Positions 38,786-45,966 of a DNA stretch of 64,000 nt are shown piece by piece. This DNA is from Niallia alba (GTDB taxonomy: Bacteria; Bacillota; Bacilli; Bacillales; Cytobacillaceae). The position numbers and the translations under genes were made by a program. The DNA lies in assembly GCF_012933555.1 (NCBI RefSeq), contig NZ_JABBPK010000001.1, forward strand, positions 4,132,001 through 4,196,000, read 5' to 3'. A model generated the notes under the pieces. The model was not told the origin of the DNA. It saw nothing but the letters and a program-made list of their open reading frames with translations, and did not search any database. The stretch's first letter is position 1. Each line of letters opens with the position of its first letter.

Positions 38786-39730
38786 TTAATTGTCATAGCT
38801 AATTCTCGGATCTACAAAGACATAAATAATATCAACGATTAAGTTCACTAAAACAAAGAGGGAAGCAACCAATAATACTGATCCTTGCACCATCGGAAAA
38901 TCTCTTGATGCAATCGCATTAATCATTAATCTCCCAACTCCGTTTATTGCAAAAACCTGTTCGGTAATAATCGTTCCCCCTAATAATCCTCCAAAGTTAA
39001 CGCCAATTACGGTAATGACAGGAATCATTGCATTTTTCATTGCATGGACGCCAATAATTGATTTTTCCTTCACTCCTTTGGCTCTCGCCGTTCGGACATA
39101 ATCCGCTTGAATCACTTCCAACATCGAGGAACGACTCATCCTAGCAATCATTGCAGCTGACCCCGTTCCTAATGTAATAGCAGGAAGAATTAACTGCTGC
39201 ATTCCCTCTATTGTCCAAAACGGAGCATCCAATCCTCCAACCGGCAGCATCTGCAAGTTGACGGCGAATACGAGAATCAAGATAGAACCTAGCCAGAAGT
39301 TAGGGATCGATATCCCGCCTAATGAAAATACAGTACTGAATACATCTAGCCATGAATTTTGTTTAAGTGCTGAGATAATACCAGCTACTAATCCAATCAC
39401 AACCGCAACAATGATACTTGCAATCGCTAAATTCAGTGTATTCGGAAATCTTAGCGCAATCGCTTCTGACACAGACTGTTTCGTTTGATAGGAATAACCC
39501 AGGTCGCCCTGTAAAACATTTTTTAAATAGTCCCAATACTGAACAAGAAAAGGCTTATTCAAACCTAAACTTTCTTGAATGGCGGCGATATCAGAATCAG
39601 TTGCCGTTGGTCCTGCTATAATCGAAGCTGGATCACCTGGTGCCATGTGCATACTAGCAAAAACTAAGAAAGATATTCCAATAAGTAATAATACGAGCTG
39701 AAATAGCCTTCTAATAATCATCGAGATCAA
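38786..39730 (-). CDS. peptide ABC transporter permease, DppB type
   Basis: A permease of about 314 residues; MAPGDPASIIAGP after the first membrane segment and the EAA loop YVRTARAKGVKEKSI mark the DppB/GsiC family. The frame is open to 39799 without a ribosome site there. A TTG at 39730 has AAGGTGA at 5 nt and is preferred; an ATG at 39721 is the alternative. It is the first gene of a nine-gene operon running to the DUF1028 gene. Confidence 0.93.
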   Translation of the reverse strand: MISMIIRRLFQLVLLLIGISFLVFASMHMAPGDPASIIAGPTATDSDIAAIQESLGLNKPFLVQYWDYLKNVLQGDLGYSYQTKQSVSEAIALRFPNTLNLAIASIIVAVVIGLVAGIISALKQNSWLDVFSTVFSLGGISIPNFWLGSILILVFAVNLQMLPVGGLDAPFWTIEGMQQLILPAITLGTGSAAMIARMSRSSMLEVIQADYVRTARAKGVKEKSIIGVHAMKNAMIPVITVIGVNFGGLLGGTIITEQVFAINGVGRLMINAIASRDFPMVQGSVLLVASLFVLVNLIVDIIYVFVDPRISYDN

Positions 39731-39799
39731 CCGTCTCACCTTCCCCCTCTTTGCAAAATAACCAATATTAACTTTCAAAAGTAAACTAAATCCTTTCAT

Positions 39800-40579
39800 T
39801 TAATTAACAAACGAAAGCAAATAATTAATATTCATGATTATAAGACAGTTACAAAAAGAATTCTAGTGATTTTTCTAAAAAAATTAATAATTTTATATAT
39901 TCGATATTTACAGAAAACAAGAAAACCCTTTCGCTTCTCTAATATTTATTTTATCGAAATAGTAATATGTTTTTCACAAAGTTAGCGACTTTGAAAAAAG
40001 GAGAGTTTCTATAGATTACGGGGATTGGATTCAGTTAATAATCATACATTTTCGGGTATTTTTATACTATCTTTATTCTCTTATAGTAATTTATATGGAT
40101 GGATTCGTCCTGATTGGTAGGAATGTTAAGCGGTGAATACTATTTCAAAAAAGTAAATTTTCTTATATTTTTAGTTAGAGAATTTTTAAAAGTAATTTAT
40201 AAATTTTCTTGGGGGAATTGGTTGGGGTTTCTATATCCTTACAATTAATCTGAATTTTATAATGATGTGATCAGAAGGTTGATTGGAGAGGGAGGTATGA
40301 AATTCCTACAGTGAAAATCAAATGTTTAAAATAGAGTTCACCTATGTAAATTAAGTCATTATAAAGTGAAACTTCCATCAGTGGGGGGTTTTCCTTCCTC
40401 CCTACTGATGGTTAGTTGAACCAATCGGACCTTTATGGACAGTTGATCTCCCTCCTATCTTCCTCGTATTCTCCTTAGCTTGAAGGGGGAGTCTTACTGG
40501 CCGTTAAGAGTGGGATAAATCATTAAAATCAAGTTATTCCTTTTAAAGGATGTTTCGCAAAATCAAATTTCTTTAATTA
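39800..40579. other. intergenic region upstream of the peptide/GGT operon
   Basis: About 780 bp without a convincing gene. It should hold the operon promoter. The only clear structure is copy 2 of the double-hairpin repeat at 40363-40518; the rest is AT-rich. Confidence 0.6.
40363..40518. repeat. double-hairpin repeat, copy 2
   Basis: A 156-bp relative of 20818-20960, in the same orientation. It keeps AAACTTCCATCAGTGG, the GTTAGTTGAACCAATCGGAC centre and the AGTGGGATAA-like end (GAGTGGGATAA), and has an extra CTCCCTCCTATCTT segment. Hairpin 1 is weaker (CCTACTGATGG) and the outer stem has one mismatch. Confidence 0.7.
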
Positions 40580-40891
40580 TTACGGTGCAAACTCAATTTG
40601 CCCCGTAAACAATAGGAAAATAAAAATTATCCAAAATATAAACAAAGACGAGGATAGTATTAAAGCTATAACTGGGATTAACTTTTTCTCTGTCTTCATC
40701 AATAGTGCAATTATAGATAGTAGGATACCAGCTCCCGTAAGAAAAAATGTTATATAATCCCCAACCACGCTCCCGATATTTGCTATTCTTGTCGGTGTGA
40801 CAAAAACTATAAAGACGCAAATAATGCCAATAGCAAGGGCAATGTAACTAATTATACCGTGCTTCTTTGGTGTGATGATTTCATTTTCCAA
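40580..40891 (-). CDS. small membrane protein of unknown function
   Basis: A 103-residue protein with three hydrophobic segments (about residues 14-32, 45-63 and 72-97) and a short charged N-terminus. The start is TTG with AAGGTTGTG a few bases upstream. No family was recognised. It stands alone on the minus strand between a repeat and a GC-rich mobile element. A real gene is likely from its consistent membrane topology, but no function can be given. Confidence 0.55.
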   Translation of the reverse strand: MENEIITPKKHGIISYIALAIGIICVFIVFVTPTRIANIGSVVGDYITFFLTGAGILLSIIALLMKTEKKLIPVIALILSSSLFIFWIIFIFLLFTGQIEFAP

Positions 40892-41281
40892 ATAAACACA
40901 ACCTTTCTAATTTTTGTAGAATAAAATTATTTTAACACATTTTTCCCTAATTATGGAAATTGTCTAGAATAAATTATAGTTTTTATTTCGAATTTTTGTC
41001 TGTAATTCCGCAATTCGCGTTTTATTTTATGTAATAAATTTATCTGTTTAAGGGAGAATTTTCGTTTAGTAACCTTATATTGAAAACGTTGCGTCCCTAA
41101 TCAAAAAGGACACAGAGAAGCTTTCTCTATTACCGTAACCAGAAGAATAAGCGCAAAAAGGACACAGAGCAGTGTTCTCTGTTACCAAGAGTAAGTGATA
41201 GAGAATAAAAATGTACATTCTTAAACTGTCTGAAGTTACGCCCTTAGCTTAGCAATTACATCTAATCTGCTTTTTCTTTTT

Positions 41282-41453
41282 GGCTGTTTTTGTAAAGTTT
41301 GTTGCTATTACTGCAGCCGGAATGCACTTCGTTTTCCGGGAGGCTCAGACTGTCTCGCTAATCCCACAGGAGTCTTCGTGTATTCCAGCTACTCTATTTT
41401 TCCAACTAATTTTTTCTCCTAGTGAAAAAACAACAATCTTTTAGAAAACTGCC
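41282..41453. mobile_element. small inverted-repeat element (MITE-like), copy C
   Basis: 172 bp bounded by imperfect 23-bp terminal inverted repeats that begin GGCTGTTTTTGTAAAG and GGCAGTTTTCTAAAAG (18 of 23 positions shared). It is flanked by the 8-bp direct repeat TTCTTTTT at 41274-41281 and 41454-41461. The centre is the GC-rich palindrome also seen at 7697 and 18990. It has no ORF, so movement would need a transposase supplied in trans. Confidence 0.7.
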
Positions 41454-41486
41454 TTCTTTTTTTATAGAACCCACTAAGAACATAAA

Positions 41487-41537
41487 AAATACCAAACAAA
41501 GGACTACAATAGTAAATTGGATCTTTGTTTGGTACGG
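41487..41537 (-). terminator. terminator of the Lrp/AsnC-family gene
   Basis: ACCAAACAAAG...CTTTGTTTGGT stem followed by ATTTTTT on the minus strand, starting at the stop codon of the gene. Confidence 0.8.
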
Positions 41538-41540
41538 TCA

Positions 41541-41990
41541 TTAAATTTTCAAGCCATTTCTGCTTTTAAATCTTCTTAAAAGGATATGGCTTTCCACTCT
41601 TGTGATTCCTTCTAAAGAATAGAGCTCGTTGTTGGTAAAACTTTCTAGTGCTTCGAAGTCTTCGACTAGGACGTGCATATGTAAAGTGCTTGGACCTGTC
41701 ATTTGATAGCAGCTTGCTACAACTGGATTTTCCGCTAGCGTTTGCGCTACTTGAATAAGAGAAGCTGGCTCGCAGTCGACTTCAAAAAAGGCGGAAACTG
41801 TCTTGCCTACTTTTTCAGAATTGATAACAGCGCTGAATTTCTCTATGACTCCATTTTCGATAAGTTGGCTGACCCTCTCTCTTATTGCTACTCGTGATAA
41901 ATTTAGTTCTTTTCCAATCTCTACATAAGATAGTCTGCCATTTGCTGTAAGTAAATCTAATATTCGTTTATCTGTTTCATCTAACTTCAT
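41541..41990 (-). CDS. Lrp/AsnC-family transcription regulator (YwrC-like)
   Basis: A 149-residue regulator: N-terminal helix-turn-helix (DETDKRILDLLTANGRLSYVEIGKELNLSRVAIRERVSQL) and a C-terminal RAM domain (residues 70-140) that binds an amino acid or similar ligand. B. subtilis ywrC, of the same family, lies with ywrA, ywrB and ywrD, whose counterparts are in the operon 2 kb away. It may therefore regulate the peptide/GGT/CHR operon in response to an amino acid, which is an inference from context. Confidence 0.9.
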   Translation of the reverse strand: MKLDETDKRILDLLTANGRLSYVEIGKELNLSRVAIRERVSQLIENGVIEKFSAVINSEKVGKTVSAFFEVDCEPASLIQVAQTLAENPVVASCYQMTGPSTLHMHVLVEDFEALESFTNNELYSLEGITRVESHILLRRFKSRNGLKI

Positions 41991-42303
41991 TTAACCACCA
42001 CGCATCTTCTGTTTTAAATTATGTTTCATTATAGCTTGTAGATTAGAAATTAGGAAGTATTTTTTAGAATTTTCAAAATTTCACAGATAGATACAAAAGT
42101 GTTTGAAAAATTTAGTAGGGTTGTCTATTGACTTATTTGAGGTTGGAGAAAGTATGAAAATGAAGGAAATAACGCTAGGCTTCAAATCTATCCTGGTCTT
42201 ATTTTTCGCTAACAAAGGCAGCTTATTATTAGTCCAAACTTTGCCTATTATATAGGTTTTTAAATAATAAAAAGCCTGCAGCTTGTCCGCTGCAGGCTTT
42301 TTA
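41991..42303. other. intergenic region between Lrp gene and hpf
   Basis: About 310 bp containing the Lrp gene promoter and the hpf terminator. A 33-codon frame at 42154-42255 was considered but is not convincing. Confidence 0.55.
42265..42303 (-). terminator. terminator of hpf
   Basis: Perfect stem AAAGCCTGCAGC/GCTGCAGGCTTT with a 6-nt loop, followed by T-rich sequence on the minus strand. Confidence 0.9.
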
Positions 42304-42852
42304 TTATTGTGCTTCGATTAAGCCGTACTTTCCGTCTTTTCGTTTATAGACGATATTAGTGTTGTTTGTTTCTGCGTCTGTGTAGACGAAGAAGTTATGG
42401 CCTAAAAGGTCCATTTGTAGGATTGCTTCTTCGCTATCCATTGGTTTTAAATTGAAGCGTTTTTGACGGACAATCTCTAGATCCTGTTCTTCTTCCTCTG
42501 TATTTGGCGCACTCTCGTAAGAACCAAATAGTTCGTTAAGATTTCCTTTTTCTCTATGCTTACGATTTACTTTTGTTTTATGTTTTCTTATTTGTCTTTC
42601 TAATTTATCAGAGATTAAATCAATGGCTGCATACATATCCATGTGGTCTTCTTCTGCACGTAACAGCAACTGGGACATTGGAATTGTAACCTCGACCTTA
42701 GAAGTTTTGTCATTATACGTTTTTAAGTTCACATTTACTTGTGCATCTGGTGTTTCAGAAAAATATCTTTCTAATTTTGATATTTTCTTTTCTACGTACT
42801 CTCTAATTGCTGGAGTTACCTCAATGTTTTCTCCTCTAATGTTGAAGTTCAT
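42304..42852 (-). CDS. hpf: long-form ribosome hibernation promoting factor
   Basis: A 182-residue long HPF (B. subtilis YvyD). The N-terminal domain (1-100) binds the 30S decoding region; the C-terminal domain (about 125-182, with MDSEEAILQMDLLGHNFFVYTDAET) dimerises two 30S subunits to give 100S ribosomes in stationary phase. In B. subtilis the gene lies beside secA; here about 12 kb of accessory genes separate them. A SigB promoter lies upstream. Confidence 0.97.
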   Translation of the reverse strand: MNFNIRGENIEVTPAIREYVEKKISKLERYFSETPDAQVNVNLKTYNDKTSKVEVTIPMSQLLLRAEEDHMDMYAAIDLISDKLERQIRKHKTKVNRKHREKGNLNELFGSYESAPNTEEEEQDLEIVRQKRFNLKPMDSEEAILQMDLLGHNFFVYTDAETNNTNIVYKRKDGKYGLIEAQ

Positions 42853-42959
42853 AAGTTACTCCTCCTTTATAATTTCCAGTGCAAGTCTTATTTTTTCCTA
42901 ATGGTAAATGAAAATATACCATATAAGAAATCATTTTGACTATACAATATATTTCTAGC

Positions 42960-42985
42960 ATACCCTCTCAAAATCCTGCTAAAAC
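42960..42985 (-). promoter_or_regulatory. SigB promoter of hpf
   Basis: On the minus strand GTTTTA (42985-42980), 14-nt spacer, GGGTAT (42965-42960). This fits the general stress consensus GTTTWW-N13/14-GGGTAT, about 110 nt upstream of the hpf start. B. subtilis hpf is also SigB-dependent. Confidence 0.75.
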
Positions 42986-43470
42986 GAGAATAAATTTCGA
43001 CAAATTTGTGAACTTTTTTCAAAAATGAACTACTAGTGAGTATTTCTAGGAAAATTATTCTAAGAAATTTTTTATGTCAGAAAATGTTTCAAATTGATTA
43101 GTAGAGGTTATATATACAGCATAATTAAAACGTATAGTTCGATACGAAAAAACGAAGTAGCCGGTTTACTAGTAAAAGAACTAGTTCTTTGAAAAAAATT
43201 AGATAGGCAAAGAAGGATGCATTCCTAGTATTTTCCCTATCAAAAGTTAAGTCTATTGTATATAAAGATCTATACAATAACTCCTTTTTTAAAAACATTT
43301 CGACATAATCTATGAGAAGAAGCCTATATTCCTAATGATAAATGGAATTATGAGTAGCACTTATCCATTATATGTCGAGATTTAGCGAAATTAATCAAAA
43401 TATTTTTACAATTCGTTGTTTTATATTTGCTACAATGAACACATTAAGAATTTAACCTGGAGGTAAAAGA
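42986..43470. other. AT-rich region between the hpf promoter and a small ORF
   Basis: About 480 bp, with no gene or clear structure apart from the likely promoter of the small ORF at its right end (extended -10 TGCTACAAT near 43427). Confidence 0.5.
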
Positions 43471-43569
43471 ATGAGTGAGAAAATCTTACAAAACCAACCT
43501 GAATTAGAATTAAAAGAAATGGAAGAGGAAGAATACTATTACAAACTCTGGGAAGACGATCGTTTATAA
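43471..43569 (+). CDS. small acidic protein, 32 residues
   Basis: A short frame starting ATG with TGGAGG 7-8 nt upstream, coding 32 residues with ten glutamates and two aspartates and the ending YYYKLWEDDRL. An extended -10 (TGCTACAAT) lies about 40 nt upstream, and a hairpin terminator follows at 43597-43633, so it looks like a complete unit. No family was recognised; function unknown. Confidence 0.5.
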   Translation: MSEKILQNQPELELKEMEEEEYYYKLWEDDRL

Positions 43570-43596
43570 ACCGAAATAGATCTACTTGATAAGAAA

Positions 43597-43636
43597 AAAT
43601 CAAGAACATTTGCTTTTCCAAGAGATGTTCTTAAAA
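43597..43636 (+). terminator. terminator after the small acidic ORF
   Basis: AAGAACAT/ATGTTCTT stem with a 15-nt loop; the downstream T-run is weak. Confidence 0.5.
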
Positions 43637-43729
43637 TTTGAAAACTTTCTGGAAATATAAGTAATATATTACTTTCTTTTGAATTTCTAACTAATGAACT
43701 TTTGACAACGCATACTGGAGGGATCTATT

Positions 43730-44896
43730 TTGAATAAGAAATGTATTGCAATGCTATTGGCTGGCGGAAGAGGGACAAGATTAAAAAAACTAACAGAAGA
43801 ATTAGCAAAACCAGCAGTACCCTTTGGAGGAAAATATCGTATTGTTGACTTTACATTAAGCAACTGCCGTAATTCAGGTATAGATACAGTTGGTGTATTG
43901 ACACAATACCAGCCACATGTACTGCAAAATTACATTAAAGACGGAAAAGATTGGGATTTGGACAGCAGAGATGGCGGACTTAGCATCCTCCCTCCATACC
44001 AATGTGGTACTGAAGAGCGCTGGTATGATGGTACAGCCCATGCTATTTATCAAAATATATCCTATATTGACCAGTATAACCCGGATTATGTTCTTGTTAT
44101 TTCTGGTGACCATATTTATAAAATGGATTATAATTTAATGCTACAACAGCATATAAAAACAGGGGCAGATGCAACGATTTCAGTTACGGAAGTTCCTTGG
44201 GCGGAAGCAAGCCGATTTGGCATCATGAACACAGATGGCACGAATAATCGCATTGTCGATTTTGAAGAAAAACCATCTAACCCAAAATCGAATTTAGCTT
44301 CAATGGGTGTTTATATTTTCAAATGGAAAACGCTTAAAAACTATCTGCAAAAAGAAGAAAAAAATGAATTATCTTCAAAAGATTTTGGGAAAGATATTAT
44401 TCCTGCCATGCTGACAGATAACCGCAAATTACACGCTTATACATTTAAAGGTTACTGGAAGGACGTTGGGACAATCGACAGCTTCTGGAAAGCAAATATG
44501 GACTTATTATCGAAGGAAAGCAATATCTTTCTAAATGACAAAGACTGGACCGTATTCACCCACGAACAGTGCTTTGCCCCATCCTATATTGAATCTTCCG
44601 CTACCGTAAAACGCTCCATTATAAGTGAAGGCTGCGAAATTTATGGAACAGTAGAAAACTCCGTCATCTTTAATGATGTCATTATCGGAAAAGGATCAAT
44701 CGTTAAAGATTCTGTACTCCTTCCTGGAACCGTTATCGGTGAAAATGTAGTCATCGAAAAGAGTGTAACGGCCTGTAATGTAACGGTTGAAGATCACTGC
44801 ATTATTGCTCCAGAGGATGCTGATTCGGAGATTGTTTTGATCGGAGAAAGTGTTGAGAATAAGCAGACTCGTGTTGGGTTGTCTCGAGTGATTTAA
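43730..44896 (+). CDS. glgC: glucose-1-phosphate adenylyltransferase
   Basis: A 388-residue ADP-glucose pyrophosphorylase that makes ADP-glucose for glycogen from ATP and glucose 1-phosphate. The nucleotidyltransferase domain has [41 protein letters not shown] and FEEKPSNP; the C-terminal part (from about residue 290) is a left-handed beta-helix. The start is TTG with GGAGGG upstream. No glgD, glgA, glgB or glgP is next to it; B. subtilis has glgBCDAP together. It is thus an orphan copy, and it stands alone between two terminators on the plus strand. Confidence 0.93.
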   Translation: MNKKCIAMLLAGGRGTRLKKLTEELAKPAVPFGGKYRIVDFTLSNCRNSGIDTVGVLTQYQPHVLQNYIKDGKDWDLDSRDGGLSILPPYQCGTEERWYDGTAHAIYQNISYIDQYNPDYVLVISGDHIYKMDYNLMLQQHIKTGADATISVTEVPWAEASRFGIMNTDGTNNRIVDFEEKPSNPKSNLASMGVYIFKWKTLKNYLQKEEKNELSSKDFGKDIIPAMLTDNRKLHAYTFKGYWKDVGTIDSFWKANMDLLSKESNIFLNDKDWTVFTHEQCFAPSYIESSATVKRSIISEGCEIYGTVENSVIFNDVIIGKGSIVKDSVLLPGTVIGENVVIEKSVTACNVTVEDHCIIAPEDADSEIVLIGESVENKQTRVGLSRVI

Positions 44897-44937
44897 CTGG
44901 GGGACAGTGGTTCAGGTTCCTTGTCCCACTTTCACAT

Positions 44938-44980
44938 AAAAGAGCTAATATTCACTATTAATTGGATATTAGCTCTTTTT
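44938..44980 (+). terminator. terminator of glgC
   Basis: AAAGAGCTAATAT/ATATTAGCTCTTT with a 14-nt loop, followed by TTTTT, 42 nt after the glgC stop. Confidence 0.85.
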
Positions 44981-45121
44981 CTTATGTTTCCAACTTTTGA
45001 GGAAACTAAAATGTTTTATTGACTTCTTACTTTGCACGCTGAACTTATCTGAAATAGATTCCTCTGGGTCTTTACATAATAGATGGATATGATTGTCCCT
45101 CAAACAATAACCATATAACTT
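44969..45121 (-). pseudogene. RAYT (REP-associated tyrosine transposase) fragment
   Basis: Minus-strand frame between stops, 50 codons. Its first part reads KLYGYCLRDNHIHLLCKDPEE in segments (YGYCLRDNHIHLL), the region around the HUH motif (HIH) of Y1/IS200-like REP-associated transposases. The catalytic tyrosine region and the ends are missing, and there is no start codon or ribosome site. It is a dead remnant inside REP-like arms. Confidence 0.65.
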
Positions 45122-45211
45122 TTACTTACTAATGACTCTGCCTAATTATTTCAGCAAAGATATAAGAACAGAAAAAAAGTGGGACAAGGAACCTCGCCCC
45201 TTGACCCACTA

Positions 45212-45547
45212 CTATTTTCGCTTATCGTAAAACATACCATCTGTTTGCAACGATTGATACGGATTCACATATTTTTGATTGGATGATTTTTTGTGTTCTA
45301 AACTACGCAATTCCTTTTGAATCGATTGCTTTTCTTTTGCCAGCAATGCAACCAACTCTTTATCTTGTTGCAATAGAGCCTGTCCGATTTTCTTTTCCGT
45401 TTCCGTTGTCGGAGAAGTAAGAAGTGTTAAGCAAGCTTGCCTTTGATCCAGAAGCTGATTCACTTTTTCCGTATCTACCTCAGCTTCTCCTTTCAACAGC
45501 TCCACTAACTCATTCGTAATAGCATAGCATTGCTTTAATGCTTCCAT
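45212..45547 (-). CDS. fliT: flagellar export chaperone FliT
   Basis: A 111-residue helical protein. FliT binds the filament-cap protein FliD before export. The ATG at 45547 overlaps the fliS stop (TAATG), and its position as fourth gene after flaG, fliD and fliS supports the call, since FliT proteins are poorly conserved. A longer open frame upstream lies inside fliS and is rejected. Confidence 0.85.
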   Translation of the reverse strand: MEALKQCYAITNELVELLKGEAEVDTEKVNQLLDQRQACLTLLTSPTTETEKKIGQALLQQDKELVALLAKEKQSIQKELRSLEHKKSSNQKYVNPYQSLQTDGMFYDKRK

Positions 45548-45948
45548 TATGCTTGACCACCTTGCCCATGCTGTTTTTGACGATTTAAAACAATCGCTTC
45601 TTTCCACGTATCACGGAATTCAGTCACAAGGGATTCCACTTCCTCAATAATCGTAACGTCATTCTCAATGTTCGCCTTCATTAACTGGCGGTTCATATAA
45701 TCATACAAAGACATCAAATTTTGTGAGATCGGAATATCCATATTTAACGTTACCATTAATTCCTTAATGATATTTTGTGATTTTTGAATATTGGTGTTTC
45801 TTGTTGGAATGTCATTTTCTTTAATTGCATTTTTGGCTAAGTGTAAAAATTTCAGACAGCCGTTATATAGCATTAATGTCAAATCTCCAGCAGATGCCGT
45901 GTTTACGGAGTTCTGCTGATAGGATTGATAGGGGTTTGAAATGGCCAT
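45547..45948 (-). CDS. fliS: flagellar export chaperone FliS
   Basis: A 133-residue four-helix protein that caps the C-terminal helices of flagellin and prevents premature polymerisation. The N-terminal PYQSYQQNSVNTASAGDLTLMLYNGCLKFL is characteristic. It may also antagonise FliW through flagellin. It sits in the flaG-fliD-fliS-fliT operon. Confidence 0.96.
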   Translation of the reverse strand: MAISNPYQSYQQNSVNTASAGDLTLMLYNGCLKFLHLAKNAIKENDIPTRNTNIQKSQNIIKELMVTLNMDIPISQNLMSLYDYMNRQLMKANIENDVTIIEEVESLVTEFRDTWKEAIVLNRQKQHGQGGQA

Positions 45949-45966
45949 TATTAAATCTCCTTTTTA

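Larger units (their letters stand above)
40892..41540. other. intergenic region with tandem hairpins and a small mobile element
   Basis: No gene is apparent. At 41103-41196 a ~32-bp unit with AAAAAGGACACAGAG and a small hairpin (AGAG.../CTCT) occurs twice about 50 bp apart. Copy C of the inverted-repeat element occupies 41282-41453, and the terminator of the Lrp gene follows. Confidence 0.65.
44914..45194. repeat. REP-like arms enclosing a transposase remnant
   Basis: AGGTTCCTTGTCCCACT at 44914-44930 and its exact reverse complement at 45178-45194 face each other. Each lies in a GGGACA...TGTCCC-type mini-palindrome. The enclosed DNA holds the glgC terminator and a fragment of a REP-associated transposase, the expected organisation of a REPtron. 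Confidence 0.65.

Noticed and set aside
41103-41196. CRISPR-like repeat-spacer arrangement
   Set aside because: Only two units, imperfect, with no cas genes in the window.
42154-42255. 33-codon plus-strand frame with GGAGAAAGT upstream
   Set aside because: Ribosome spacing is short, composition is unremarkable, and it runs toward the hpf terminator; no support beyond an open frame.
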